DNA of 64,000 bases from Bog-473 sp963782415 (GCA_963782415.1 CAWAJT010000006.1:62001-126000), one strand, 5' to 3'. Positions 26,695 through 35,164 are shown, numbered from the stretch's first letter. The notes: a model not told the origin generated them from the sequence alone. Numbers and translations are program-made.

Positions 26695-27135
26695 ATGGAG
26701 ATCCGGAAGGCCGTCCTGGGCGAGGCGGGTTTGCTCGCTGCGCTGTGGCTCCGTTCCCGCAGAGCTTCAATCCCTTCGATTCCTCCGACCGTCCATACCG
26801 ATGAGGAAGTGCACCAGTGGTTCGAGGAGGTTGTGCTCCCGACCTGCGAAGTCTGGGTCGCCGACAGCGGCGGTGCAGCGATAGCTCTGATCGTGCTGGA
26901 TCAAGAGTGGATCGATCAGCTCTATGTCGATCCGGCTGTAACGGGAAGGGGCATAGGAGGGGCACTGGTCGAGCATGGGAAGAGACTGCGTCCAACCGGA
27001 CTCAAACTCTGGACCTTTCAGAGCAATCTCATGGCCCGGCGCTTCTATGAAGCACACGGGTTCGTGGCCGCTGCCATGACGACGGGCAACAACGAGGAGC
27101 AAGCCCCCGACGTGTGTTACGAATGGCCGTCCTAA
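26695..27135 (+). CDS. GNAT-family N-acetyltransferase
   Basis: 146 residues with GNAT motif A (IDQLYVDPAVTGRGIGGALV) and motif B (NLMARRFYEAHGF). Acceptor unknown. The boundary repeat lies directly before its start codon, so its promoter is probably inside or upstream of the repeat. Confidence 0.88.
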   Translation: MEIRKAVLGEAGLLAALWLRSRRASIPSIPPTVHTDEEVHQWFEEVVLPTCEVWVADSGGAAIALIVLDQEWIDQLYVDPAVTGRGIGGALVEHGKRLRPTGLKLWTFQSNLMARRFYEAHGFVAAAMTTGNNEEQAPDVCYEWPS

Positions 27136-27162
27136 CGATAAGGCTCGTGTTGCAACGACCCC

Positions 27163-27858
27163 TTGAGGACACACCTGATGGTGGGCGGGAATAGTCCAGC
27201 GGTCCGGCAGAATGGTGCCGTGGTAGGGCTATCCCATCTCCCGAGCGAGCTGGAAATGGCAGGATGGCCCACATTCACGGAGCAGCACCCCCTCGCCCTC
27301 TTGGTGAGTGCCTGTCTTATGGGCCACCCGTGCGGCATCGATGGATCTTCCTACGGCGCTCCCTACTCGCACACAAGCCGTCTGCTTCAGCTTCCAAATG
27401 TCCAGGTCGTCGCCTTTTGCCCCGAGGACTTCGCATTCGGAACGCCTCGTGCGACGCCAGACATCCATGGTGGCAATGGATTTGATGTTCTCGACGGGAC
27501 GGCCCGAGTCCTTAGCGATACCGGGCAGGACTGGACGGCTCAGATGCTCGCTGCCGCTGATGCCATGTTGCGAGTGGCGCAGGAGAACGACATTCGCTTG
27601 GCACTGCTCATGGACATCAGTGCTGCCTGTGGTTCCCAAGTGATCTACGACGGTCCGCGGTCAGCAGGCCGTCACCGGGCGGGCCAAGGGGTGTGCGCTG
27701 CGCTCCTGATCCGTCATGGGATCAAGGTTGTGAGTCAAAGGGATCACCGCACCCTCGACGCCGTCTTGAGCAAACTCGACTCCAATTACCAATCGCACCC
27801 GGCCGCCAGGGACCACCATGAGACGGCGTGGTACATCGAGACGTTTGGGTCACCTTGA
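27163..27858 (+). CDS. DUF523-family protein
   Basis: Up to 231 residues. The family core starts ALLVSACLMGHPCGIDGSS, with the paired Cys typical of DUF523, followed by VVAFCPEDFAFGTPRATPDI and a second conserved Cys in ISAACGSQVIYDG. The true start may be internal (ATG 27178 or 27256). DUF523 proteins are small cytosolic proteins, possibly metal-binding, of unknown function. No boundary repeat separates it from the preceding GNAT gene, so the two may form one cassette. Confidence 0.82.
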   Translation: MRTHLMVGGNSPAVRQNGAVVGLSHLPSELEMAGWPTFTEQHPLALLVSACLMGHPCGIDGSSYGAPYSHTSRLLQLPNVQVVAFCPEDFAFGTPRATPDIHGGNGFDVLDGTARVLSDTGQDWTAQMLAAADAMLRVAQENDIRLALLMDISAACGSQVIYDGPRSAGRHRAGQGVCAALLIRHGIKVVSQRDHRTLDAVLSKLDSNYQSHPAARDHHETAWYIETFGSP

Positions 27859-27868
27859 TCTAACCGGA

Positions 27869-27898
27869 CTGTCCCCGAACGCCGGGACGGTGGGACAG
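27869..27898 (+). repeat. Boundary repeat copy 7 (best palindrome)
   Basis: CTGTCCCCGAACGCCGGGAC then GGTGGGACAG. Seven-base arms CTGTCCC/GGGACAG pair perfectly around the CGAACGCCGGGACGGT core. Confidence 0.8.
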
Positions 27899-28002
27899 GT
27901 CGGGGGGCTTGCCCAATCGTTCGCTCAATGCCTTGGTTGGATAGTCGTGGGCTTCCACCGGTCTGACGGACATCCAACATCAGGGGTACAGCCCCAGAAA
28001 GG

Positions 28003-28320
28003 ATGTCCACAATGGAGACCATGGAGAAGAAGAAGCCGCGTCCACGGCGCTCGTTCACTCCGGAGTTCAAGGCTGAGATCGTCGAGCTGTGCCGGCGCGG
28101 TGATCGCAGCATCGGCCAGGTGGCCAAGGACTTCGATCTGACCGAGACCAACGTGCGCACCTGGGTCAAACAAGCCGAGATCGACCAGGGCGAACGCCCG
28201 GGATTGACCACCGAGGAGAAGGAGGAGCTCACCCGCCTTCGCCGGGAGAACCGCTCCCTCAAAGAGGACGTCGAGATCCTCAAGCGTGCGACAGTTTTCT
28301 TCGCCAAAGAGACCCGATGA
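28003..28320 (+). CDS. IS3 transposase OrfA
   Basis: 105 residues. The HTH_Tnp_1 domain (RRSFTPEFKAEIVELCRRGD) is followed by a leucine-zipper-like helix (LTRLRRENRSLKEDVEILKR). An in-frame ATG at 28012 has better spacing from AGAAAGG. It ends ATGA-coupled to OrfB. Confidence 0.93.
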   Translation: MSTMETMEKKKPRPRRSFTPEFKAEIVELCRRGDRSIGQVAKDFDLTETNVRTWVKQAEIDQGERPGLTTEEKEELTRLRRENRSLKEDVEILKRATVFFAKETR

Positions 28321-29204
28321 AGCTGGACCCCTTCATCGAGGCGGAGAAGATCGCAGGTCACGGTGTCCAAAGGACATGTGCCCTGTTCGAGGTCTCCAAG
28401 TCCGCCTATTACCAGCGCCGCAACGGCGCCCCCTCCCAGCGAGAGATCACCGACGCCGAGCTGCTCGAGCAGATCAGCGCCATCCACACCGAGTCCAAGG
28501 GCACCTATGGCGCCCCGCGCATCCACAAGGAGCTCCTCCATCGCCACGTCCCCTGCGGCAGACGCAAGGTGACCAGGCTGATGCGAGCGGCCGGCCTCGA
28601 GGGCCGCTGCAAGAAGCGCTGGCGCACCACCACTGTGGCCGACCCCGAGGCCGAGGCGGCACGCGATCTCATCGGGCGCCACTTCGGACCGTGCGAAGAA
28701 ATGGACCGGCGCTATGTCGGCGACATCACCTACATCTCGACGTGGGAGGGCTGGGCGTACCTGGCTACCGTCATCGACCTGGCCTCTCGACGCGTCGTCG
28801 GCTGGGCCCTGGCCGATCACATGCGGTCCGAACTGGTCGAAGATGCTCTCACCATGGCCTTCGCCAACCGTGCGCCACAGCGTGGTGTGATTTTCCATTC
28901 CGACAGGGGCCGCCAATATACGAGTCAAGACTTCGCCGACCTCGCGCGTGACAACGGCGTCGTGCTCTCGGTCGGACGCAAGGGCGAGTGCTGGGATAAC
29001 GCCGTAGCCGAGAGCTTCTTCGCCACCATCAAGCGCGAACTCATCGACACCCGCGCCTGGCCGACACGAGCGGGACTTCGACGCGCTGTCTTCGAGTACA
29101 TCGAGGGCTGGTACAACACTCGCCGGTTGCACTCGACGCTCGGATATCTCAGTCCGGCCCAGTACGAAGCTCTTCACCACAACGCCGCCCGTCAGGCGGC
29201 ATAA
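28317..29204 (+). CDS. IS3 transposase OrfB (DDE integrase)
   Basis: 295 residues. An HTH_21 region (TYGAPRIHKELLHRHV) is followed by the rve integrase core with its DDE residues: RRYVGDITYISTWEGW, VIFHSDRGRQYTS and the Glu of NAVAESFFATIKRE. Its start overlaps the OrfA stop. The OrfAB fusion is normally made by frameshifting. Intact, and the translation appears the same as the copy at 49846. Confidence 0.95.
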   Translation: MKLDPFIEAEKIAGHGVQRTCALFEVSKSAYYQRRNGAPSQREITDAELLEQISAIHTESKGTYGAPRIHKELLHRHVPCGRRKVTRLMRAAGLEGRCKKRWRTTTVADPEAEAARDLIGRHFGPCEEMDRRYVGDITYISTWEGWAYLATVIDLASRRVVGWALADHMRSELVEDALTMAFANRAPQRGVIFHSDRGRQYTSQDFADLARDNGVVLSVGRKGECWDNAVAESFFATIKRELIDTRAWPTRAGLRRAVFEYIEGWYNTRRLHSTLGYLSPAQYEALHHNAARQAA

Positions 29205-29258
29205 TCAACACAAGCAACCTGTCCGTCGAACCGGATCAAGACCATCGATACTGACAAG

Positions 29259-29489
29259 GTGGGAAGACGTGCCAGCTTTGAACCGCTACCAGAACGACGG
29301 CCAGGTTGGCTGGTGTTCAGCGTTCTCCTCTTGTTGGCACTTGCCTGGTTCGTTGCCGACATCGTGGGGTTGGCCACTGTGAATGGGATTCTCATTGCAA
29401 TCTCGACGCCACTGGTCGTCCTGTTCGCCTGGGGGTCTCTCCTACTCAGGCCCGCCCAACTTCGACACGGTGGTTCGAGCACTACCTAG
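29259..29489 (+). CDS. Small two-helix membrane protein
   Basis: 76 residues from a GTG. Basic N-terminus, then two hydrophobic helices (about 17-37 and 42-62). Before the IS3 insertion this gene lay about 70 bp after boundary repeat copy 7. The IS has therefore separated it from its upstream sequence, and its promoter may be lost. Confidence 0.55.
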   Translation: MGRRASFEPLPERRPGWLVFSVLLLLALAWFVADIVGLATVNGILIAISTPLVVLFAWGSLLLRPAQLRHGGSSTT

Positions 29490-29501
29490 TTGACCGTGGC
29501 A

Positions 29502-29531
29502 CTGTCCCCATACATTGATAGGGAGTGGGGC
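29502..29531 (+). repeat. Boundary repeat copy 8 (ATTGATA variant)
   Basis: CTGTCCCCATACATTGATAG followed by GGAGTGGGGC. Between left and right halves it has ATTGATA, matching the first bases of the IS110 element at 24138. Confidence 0.6.
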
Positions 29532-29624
29532 CCGTCGCTGGATGACGTGAGGTGAGCCCCCCGTAATGGTCCAGAGCTTGTGCGGGTCCGATGCTCCAAA
29601 CTGGGGTGAAGGAGGACCCATCAC

Positions 29625-29906
29625 ATGGCCACACGTCGGCGGCACACGCCCGACCAGATCATCCGCAAGCTGGCCGAGGGCAACAAGCTCTTGGCCGGTG
29701 GCGCCGAACTCGACGAGGTCTGCCGGCATCTCCAGATCGCCGAGTCGACCTGGCACCGCTGGTTGGCCCAATACGGGGGCATGAAGGCGAACGACGCCAA
29801 ACGCCTGAAGGAGCTCGAGACGGAGAACACCACGTTGAAAAAGCTGCTGGCCGAGGCCGAGCTCGACAAGGCGATGCTCAAGGAGCTGGCGGAGGGAAAC
29901 TTCTGA
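29625..29906 (+). CDS. IS3-type transposase OrfA
   Basis: 93 residues: an N-terminal HTH (RRHTPDQIIRKLAEGNKLLA) and a C-terminal heptad helix (LETENTTLKKLLAEAELDKA). This is the IS407/IS2-like OrfA pattern, distinct from the IS3 copies at 28 and 50 kb. Appears intact, but its OrfB is not. Confidence 0.88.
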   Translation: MATRRRHTPDQIIRKLAEGNKLLAGGAELDEVCRHLQIAESTWHRWLAQYGGMKANDAKRLKELETENTTLKKLLAEAELDKAMLKELAEGNF

Positions 29907-30760
29907 CCCCGAACCGTCGCCGCCGTGCCGTCGAAAGATTGCAGGTGCGGTTCGGGGTCTCCGAACGCAAAGCGTGTCAGGTCGTCGGCCAGCACCGCTC
30001 CACCCAGCGGCTCGGCGCACCGACTCCGTCAGAGGAGGAGGAGGCCCTGCGGGTGTTCCTGCATGCGTTCTCCAAGGAGCGCCCCCGCTGGGGGTGGCGA
30101 CGTGCCGCCAAGGCGTTGCGTCGTGCGGGATGGCGGGTCAACAACAAGCGGGTCCAGCGCCTTTGGCGTGACGAAGGCCTCAAGGTTCCCCTATCGCAAG
30201 CGCAAGAAGCCGATGCGCGGCATCGGAGTGCGTGTCGGCCCCATGTCACTGATCGCGCCGAACGCCCTGTGGGCCCTCGACTTCCAGTTCGACACCACCG
30301 AGGACAACCGGACATTGAAACTACTCAACGTCGTCGACGAGTTCACCCGGGAGTGCCCCGCCATCGTCGTCGAGCGCTCCATCGACGCCGATCGGGTCGT
30401 CGCCACACTCGATCGTCTGGTCGTCGAGCGCGGTGCCCCGGCCTTCGTCCGATTCGACAATGGTCCCGAATTCATTGCCCACGCCATGGCCGACTGGTGT
30501 CGTTTCAACGGCGTCGGCTCGCTTTTCATTGACCCAGGCTCGCCCTGGCAGAACGCCTGGATCGAATCCTTCAACGGCCGGCTCCGTGACGAACTGCTCA
30601 ACGCCTGGCGCGCTTCGACTCCCTGCTCGAGGCCAAGGTGCTCATCGAGGACTGGCGTATCGACTACAACCTGAACAGACCACACTCAGCCCACGGAGAC
30701 CTCACGCCCAGCGAGTTCGCCCAGGCTTGGATCGACAGACACCAACCAGTGCCCGCATAA
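29902..30760 (+). pseudogene. IS3-type transposase OrfB with two frameshifts
   Basis: Starts in frame as LTPNRRRRAVERLQVRFGVS. At about 30190 an extra C shifts the frame, and the next frame carries LWALDFQFDTTEDNRTLKLL, the first catalytic Asp strand, and the NAWIESFNGRLRDELL Glu motif. A second shift near 30605 leads to LLEAKVLIEDWRIDYNLNRP and the stop at 30760. All parts of the rve domain are present but in three frames, so the element is not autonomous. Confidence 0.85.
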
Positions 30761-30826
30761 GCACTGGACCATTCATCGGGGCCCGCTCAGACGCCCTAGA
30801 GCAGATTGGCTTGGGCGGCCATCCGC

Positions 30827-30949
30827 CTACTTGGGAATCGGTGGGTACGGAGGATCCGGTCCCCTGTGCTGGTTTCTGCGTTTGTCGATGGCACGCCAGA
30901 TGAGGACTCCGACAAGTACCAGGAATCCAATAGCACCGATGCCAATCAT
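30827..30949 (-). CDS. 40-residue single-helix membrane protein
   Basis: The ORF starts MIGIGAIGFLVLVGVLIW and continues RAIDKRRNQHRGPDPPYPP before a TAG stop. It has one transmembrane helix with a basic cytoplasmic tail. GAAAGG lies 13 bases before the ATG. It is the only sensible gene between the IS3 element and boundary repeat copy 9. Small size limits certainty. Confidence 0.5.
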   Translation of the reverse strand: MIGIGAIGFLVLVGVLIWRAIDKRRNQHRGPDPPYPPIPK

Positions 30950-30999
30950 GCGATCGCCGGACCTTTCACTGCGTCAAGCCTTGCATAGCCGCCGGGGGT

Positions 31000-31028
31000 T
31001 GCCCCGATACGCCGGGACGGTGGGACGC
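31000..31028 (+). repeat. Boundary repeat copy 9
   Basis: TTGCCCCGATACGCCGGGAC followed by GGTGGGACG. It ends one base before the stop codon of the VOC gene. Confidence 0.8.
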
Positions 31029-31376
31029 TCATCGTGAACGCAAAACGCAGAACTCGTTCCCTTCTGGATCGGCCATGACAACCCAGGGGACATCTTGCTG
31101 GCCGATCTCTACTCGGGCTGCTCCAAGTTCCTCCAGGCGTTGAATCTCCACGTCTTGATTGTCCGGGCGAAGGTCGAGGTGGACTCGGTTCTTGCCTTTC
31201 TTGGTGGCGCTGCAGGGCATCAGCCCCAGTCGAGTTGTCCCCCGTTCGTCTGCGAGGAGGTAGCCGCCAGAGGGGCCTGTCCACATGTGTTCAAGATTGA
31301 GGGCCGACCCCCAGAACTCACTCATCCTCTGCAGGTCATTGCAGTCAATCAGAACACAATCGATGGCCAGACTCAC
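31029..31376 (-). CDS. VOC (glyoxalase/bleomycin-resistance) fold protein
   Basis: 115 residues from a GTG at 31376, with GAGGAG just upstream. The pattern IDCVLIDCNDLQRMSEFWGS, RVHLDLRPDN and the terminal PWVVMADPEGNEFCVL matches the actinobacterial VOC/glyoxalase-like family. The terminal Glu and central His would be metal ligands. An IS256 element begins 50 bp upstream of the start and displaces its original upstream region, including boundary repeat copy 10. Confidence 0.85.
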   Translation of the reverse strand: MSLAIDCVLIDCNDLQRMSEFWGSALNLEHMWTGPSGGYLLADERGTTRLGLMPCSATKKGKNRVHLDLRPDNQDVEIQRLEELGAARVEIGQQDVPWVVMADPEGNEFCVLRSR

Positions 31377-31425
31377 TCCTCGATCCTCCTCGATCTCCCA
31401 CAGACGCTCCCGCCAACCGAGTATG

Positions 31426-32827
31426 GGCCGCGTCCCGCCGAGTGGTGGGAATTGACCCGGTAATCCTCGGCGACGATCAGTCAGCGGGCTCGAGCTCACC
31501 GACTGTCGCATCTTCATTATCGCGATCCGCGTAGAGCTTCGCCATCGAGCCTTCGGAGAAGTAGCGGCGTTCGGCTGAGACCCACTCGTCGTGTATGTCG
31601 ACCAGCACCGCACCACCGAGGCGGATGACCGAAGCCTCGTTGGGGAAGATGCCGACGACGCGGCAGCGGCGCTTGAGCTCGCGGTTGAGACGCTCAAGCG
31701 GGTTGGTCGACCACAGCTGGCGCCAGTGCGCCCTCGGGAAGGCGGAGAAGGCGAGCACTTCCTCCTTGGCTCCCTCCATGAGGGCAGCCGCCTTGGGGAA
31801 CCGTGCCGCGAAGGTCTCGGCCACGTGGTCCCACTGGGCGGCGATCTCTTCGGCACTCGCGTGGGCGAAGATCGTCCGGAAGGCGGCCGCCACCATCTCG
31901 TGTTGACCCTTGGGGACAGAAGCCAACAGGTTGCGAGCGAAGTGGACCCGACAGCGCTGGTGTGCCGCGCCTTGGAAACAGCGCCCGATGGCGTTGACGA
32001 GCCCTTGGTGTTGGTCAGAAATGACCAGGCGCACACCGCTGAGCCCTCTGGTGCGCAAGGACCGCAAGAAGCCGCGCCAGAACACCTCGTCTTCGGAGTC
32101 GCCGACGTCGAGGCCCAGGATCTCTCGGTGCCCGTCGGCGCGGACCCCCGTGGCGATGACGACGGCCTTGGAGGTGACGTGATGGTTGTCGCGCACGTGC
32201 AGGTAGGTGGCGTCCAAGAAGACGTAGGGGAACTCTTGGTGGTCGAGCCGGCGCGTCCGAAAGGCCCCGACCACCTCGTCGAGGCCCGAACAGATGCGGC
32301 TGACCTCGGATTTCTTGATCCCGGTGCCGATGCCCAGGGCGGCGACGAGCTCGTCGACACTGCGCGTCGAGATCCCGCCGACATAGGCCTCCATCACCAC
32401 GGCGTAGAGGGCCTGGTCGATCCTGCGCCGGGGCTCGAGGATCGAGGGGAAGAAGCTGCCCTTGCGCAGTTTGGGGATGGCGAGCTCGACGTCGCCGGCC
32501 TTGGTCGAGACAAGGCGGACCCGGTGCCCGTTGCGCTCGGTCACCCGATCTTCGCTGCGCTCATAGGGCCCGGCGCCGATCACGCTGGTCGCTTCGGACT
32601 CGATGAGCTCCTGGAAGACGTAGCGCACGGCGTCGCGGATCAGGTCCACGCCGTCGGACGTTTTGAACGCCTCCAGCAGTTCCGTGCAGACAGACTGGTC
32701 AAGGGCCATCGGGGTGCTCTCCTTTGTGCGTTCGGCTAGGAACACACCGAGGATCATCCCGATGGCACCACCTATGGGTGGATGCCGGGGGTCAAGTCAA
32801 AAGCCCACCACTCGGCGGGACGCACGC
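31426..32827 (-). mobile_element. IS256-family element
   Basis: 1402 bp with an 8-bp duplication CGAGTATG on both sides (31418-31425, 32828-32835). Terminal inverted repeats share GCGTCCCGCCGAGTGGTGGG. It sits between the VOC gene and its upstream boundary repeat. Confidence 0.93.
31477..32709 (-). CDS. IS256-family (mutator-type) transposase
   Basis: 410 residues from the ATG at 32709 (AGGAG 9 bases upstream). Mutator-type transposase pattern: an N-terminal helical region; ISTRSVDELVAALG; the catalytic Asp in FPYVFLDATYLHVRD; the second in VRLVISDQHQGLV; and the Glu in LWSTNPLERLNRELKRR. Intact. Confidence 0.95.
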   Translation of the reverse strand: MALDQSVCTELLEAFKTSDGVDLIRDAVRYVFQELIESEATSVIGAGPYERSEDRVTERNGHRVRLVSTKAGDVELAIPKLRKGSFFPSILEPRRRIDQALYAVVMEAYVGGISTRSVDELVAALGIGTGIKKSEVSRICSGLDEVVGAFRTRRLDHQEFPYVFLDATYLHVRDNHHVTSKAVVIATGVRADGHREILGLDVGDSEDEVFWRGFLRSLRTRGLSGVRLVISDQHQGLVNAIGRCFQGAAHQRCRVHFARNLLASVPKGQHEMVAAAFRTIFAHASAEEIAAQWDHVAETFAARFPKAAALMEGAKEEVLAFSAFPRAHWRQLWSTNPLERLNRELKRRCRVVGIFPNEASVIRLGGAVLVDIHDEWVSAERRYFSEGSMAKLYADRDNEDATVGELEPAD

Positions 32828-32852
32828 CGAGTATGCCCGAGGAGACGGGAAC

Positions 32853-32877
32853 CTGTCCCAGTACGCCGGGAGTGGGA
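32853..32877 (+). repeat. Boundary repeat copy 10
   Basis: CTGTCCCAGTACGCCGGGAG followed by TGGGA. Originally it lay directly upstream of the VOC gene. It is now 18 bp beyond the IS256 duplication. Confidence 0.8.
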
Positions 32878-32890
32878 TATACAAATGGTG

Positions 32891-33682
32891 CTAAGGAACG
32901 GTGACCGTAGTTCCCTGCGTCGTGAGGATTACGGTCGAATGTTCCGGAACTGTGGACCCGGCCACTGGCGACTCAGAGATCACATGGGTCCCCACTGGAT
33001 TGGCGTAGCCGGCATTTAGGCACGCACTGGCAAGCGGAAACGCGGCCAGGCTTGAACTGAGACCGACCACGTTCGGCACTGTGACCAGTGGTGGCGCAAT
33101 TCCCGGTGTATCGGCACAAGGCGCGGGCGGGACCGGGTTCGCGGGTGAACTGAGATCAACGGCGACAGGATTCGGGGTCCTGGTGAGGCCGTTCAGACCA
33201 TTCAACACAACCTTGGTGGCATAGCGCCCCGCCGGCAGCGGCGGCTGTCCCGAAACAGTGCACCACGGGTACAGCGGTCCCGGATGCGAGTTCCCGTCGG
33301 GTTGGGGCTGAATGCAGCCCTGATACGTCGTGACAACCGTGACCGGGAACCGGTTGGCGCCTGGGTGGAGGCGAATCGACGGCGGACAGTTCATCAAGAG
33401 GTTGCCTCCCGGGATCGAGTCCACGCGACCGCTCAGACCTACCGCCAGCCATAGGACGCTCTTGGTGCAGGCTTCTACGGTGATGACTTTCGGCGTTGTG
33501 TTGGTCAACACGACCGATCCTTTGATCGGCTGACCGGCGACGACTCGGACTTGCGCCAGATTGACTCGGACGGTGATCGGCGGAGACGGCGACGCATCGG
33601 CTGCGGTGGTCGTTATGAAGACGGTCACGGCGAGGACGCCCACAGCCAAGCCGACTAGAGCCCTGATGCTCTTGCTCATCAT
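32891..33682 (-). CDS. Secreted protein with C-terminal PASTA domain
   Basis: 263 residues. Signal peptide (ALVGLAVGVLAVTVFITTTA), then a beta-sandwich domain with several Cys (residues about 40-170), a Pro-rich linker and one PASTA repeat (VTVPNVVGLSSSLAAFPLAS to ILTTQG). It probably acts outside the membrane at the cell wall. Same general plan as the protein at 19889 but not closely similar. It forms a single-gene unit between boundary repeats. Confidence 0.75.
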   Translation of the reverse strand: MMSKSIRALVGLAVGVLAVTVFITTTAADASPSPPITVRVNLAQVRVVAGQPIKGSVVLTNTTPKVITVEACTKSVLWLAVGLSGRVDSIPGGNLLMNCPPSIRLHPGANRFPVTVVTTYQGCIQPQPDGNSHPGPLYPWCTVSGQPPLPAGRYATKVVLNGLNGLTRTPNPVAVDLSSPANPVPPAPCADTPGIAPPLVTVPNVVGLSSSLAAFPLASACLNAGYANPVGTHVISESPVAGSTVPEHSTVILTTQGTTVTVP

Positions 33683-33754
33683 GGAAATTATGACACCGAT
33701 CCGCCCTTCGACTTCGGCAGAATCGAGTGCGCACCATGGATGCGCACCACAGGG

Positions 33755-33780
33755 GTACCTTTCGTTCGCCGGGTGCTACC
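33755..33780 (+). repeat. Boundary repeat copy 11 (degenerate)
   Basis: TACCTTTCGTTCGCCGGGTG followed by CTACC. The core GTTCGCCGGG is kept while the arms have diverged. Confidence 0.5.
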
Positions 33781-33793
33781 GGACGAGATCCCC

Positions 33794-34246
33794 TCAGCCG
33801 AAAGTCCCGTAGTTCACCTCGCAACGAGCCGGTCTGAGGCCGAGCCCTCGCTCAATCGGCGTCACGAGATGCCAGGTGGTCTGCCCGACGGAGACTCCTG
33901 CGACGGCCTCACCGACCTCCGGGTTGCGGAAAAGCGAAGGTCCAACTCGGAGACTTTTGGAACTCACGACAAAAACCTGCAGCTGCAGCGCACCTACCTG
34001 TTGTCCACCGACGACTGGCAGCGACGCCGAGGGGCTGAACCTTCCAGTGGCCGTGGCCTGCGTACCGGCTGCATTGAGCGTGCATTTGGTGGGGTGAACG
34101 CCTTTGGAATCGGATACGACTGAGATCGGAAGGCTTCTGCCCGATGAGGGCGGGTTCGCCGAACAGGCAGAGGCACCCACTGCCAGGAAAAGCATCCCAG
34201 CTCCCACCGCGACGCGAATTCTGCCGGTTACTGGGCGAACTGTCAC
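33794..34246 (-). CDS. Putative lipoprotein
   Basis: 150 residues from a GTG. The N-terminus RIRVAVGAGMLFLAVGASAC has a lipobox-like end with Cys as the lipidation site, then a Ser/Pro linker and a beta-rich domain with two further Cys. Upstream in-frame starts exist but encode no sensible leader. Probably anchored to the outer face of the membrane. Function unknown. Confidence 0.6.
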   Translation of the reverse strand: MTVRPVTGRIRVAVGAGMLFLAVGASACSANPPSSGRSLPISVVSDSKGVHPTKCTLNAAGTQATATGRFSPSASLPVVGGQQVGALQLQVFVVSSKSLRVGPSLFRNPEVGEAVAGVSVGQTTWHLVTPIERGLGLRPARCEVNYGTFG

Positions 34247-34311
34247 TCTGATGACTCCAACCGGGCCCTTTGGGGCATGCCACATCATGCACCAGGAGGG
34301 AGAGAACGGCC

Positions 34312-34341
34312 ATGCCCCCGGACGCCGGATTAGTGGGGCAT
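34312..34341 (+). repeat. Boundary repeat copy 12 (compensatory arms)
   Basis: ATGCCCCCGGACGCCGGATT followed by AGTGGGGCAT. The arms ATGCCCC/GGGGCAT are changed on both sides yet still pair, which supports a selected hairpin. Confidence 0.75.
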
Positions 34342-34422
34342 TATTGGTGAAGCGAGCACGCTCGTCACGATGAAAGGCATCAGGACCTATGCCCGGCTTC
34401 ATTTCTATGGTCGGCGTAGTGG

Positions 34423-34448
34423 TTCTCCAAGTTCGCCGGATTCCAGTT
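34423..34448 (+). repeat. Boundary repeat copy 13 (degenerate)
   Basis: TTCTCCAAGTTCGCCGGATT followed by CCAGTT, ending just before the stop codon of the next leftward gene. Only about 80 bp separate it from copy 12, with no convincing gene between. Confidence 0.45.
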
Positions 34449-34449
34449 G

Positions 34450-35034
34450 CTATGTCCCGCCAAGTGGGACAAGAGACGACCACCCCGAGGTCGGTGCTTG
34501 ATCGGCCTTGCATTGTGAGGTTGGGGCGACGACGTTGTAATAAGTCCCAGGACCGAAAAGGTGGTCCGCGGCGATTATGGGGTCACTCGTGGAAGTAATG
34601 GTGAGGCCATACGAGCATCCCCCACGGACGCTCTGGACGGCGGTTTCGATGTGCGAACCGCTGGCGAGAATGCCGACGATCGGCTTCTTTGCCGAGGAGA
34701 GCGGCACGTTCGTCGCGCCGTCTATCCAGGTATAGGTCGGCAGTTCGGCGTTCAACGTCGAAGGGGTCAAGGCACTGGGTTGTGAGCCTGCGAACCTGGC
34801 CGCCGCAGCAGCAGCGTTCCCCCCGTCTTGCATCCGTTCGAGACCACTGAAATCCAGAGCGCCCTTCCAACCTTGTGTCCACTTCGCGATCCCGAAGTGC
34901 ACAAGCGCAGTCAGCGCGACCACAAGGAGAGTCGTGGCCAGTACTGCTGCGACCGCCCAGATGGCCCGCTCCCGGCGGCTCATGCCGGCGGGGGGTTGAG
35001 AGGACGCTCCTCCGCTGGGCCAGACAAGATCCAT
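34450..35034 (-). CDS. Membrane-anchored hypothetical protein
   Basis: 194 residues from the ATG at 35034. A polar N-terminus, one transmembrane helix (about 25-47) and an extracellular domain containing two Cys (GGCSYGL, TSQCKAD) follow. No domain recognised. Transcribed leftward between copies 13 and 14. Confidence 0.55.
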   Translation of the reverse strand: MDLVWPSGGASSQPPAGMSRRERAIWAVAAVLATTLLVVALTALVHFGIAKWTQGWKGALDFSGLERMQDGGNAAAAAARFAGSQPSALTPSTLNAELPTYTWIDGATNVPLSSAKKPIVGILASGSHIETAVQSVRGGCSYGLTITSTSDPIIAADHLFGPGTYYNVVAPTSQCKADQAPTSGWSSLVPLGGT

Positions 35035-35123
35035 GGACACTACGTAACACGTTCCAGAAGGAATTGAAATACTTTCGCAATGCAACGTCCCGAGATAACA
35101 GCCCTCAATCGTTCCCCGAGGTA

Positions 35124-35150
35124 GCGATCACAGTTCGCCGGAACCGAGCG
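35124..35150 (+). repeat. Boundary repeat copy 14 (degenerate)
   Basis: Core CAGTTCGCCGGAACCG with poor arms. It lies between divergent genes. Confidence 0.4.
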
Positions 35151-35164
35151 CAGCTCTAGAGCAG

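Larger units (their letters stand above)
27948..29244 (+). mobile_element. IS3-family element, copy A
   Basis: 1297 bp with a 3-bp TCG direct duplication at each side (27945-27947, 29245-29247). Terminal inverted repeats begin TGGGCTTCCACCGG and TGGTCTTGATCCGG. A second copy of the same length lies inverted at 49806. Confidence 0.95.
29567..30771 (+). mobile_element. IS3-family element, decayed
   Basis: Inverted ends share TGGTCCAG-GCTT-TGCGGG at 29567 and on the opposite strand ending 30771. Both flanks resemble halves of the boundary repeat (GCCCCCCGTA on the left, CATCGGGGC on the right), so the target may have been another copy. No target duplication is evident. Confidence 0.7.

Noticed and set aside
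27869..27898. Boundary repeats as simple rho-independent terminators
   Set aside because: No T-tracts follow them. They keep one orientation regardless of gene strand and also occur just before start codons and between divergent genes.
28300..28330. Frameshift mutation between IS3 OrfA and OrfB
   Set aside because: Overlapping OrfA/OrfB in different frames is the normal IS3 arrangement, so it is not counted as decay.
31029..32384. 451-codon ORF joining the VOC domain to upstream sequence
   Set aside because: It reads out of frame through the IS256 transposase; the VOC gene has its own GTG and ribosome-binding site at 31376.
34376..34510. 44-codon rightward ORF beginning MKGIRTYARLHFYG
   Set aside because: It spans repeat copy 13 and the opposing gene's end, with Ser/Pro-rich composition and no ribosome-binding site.
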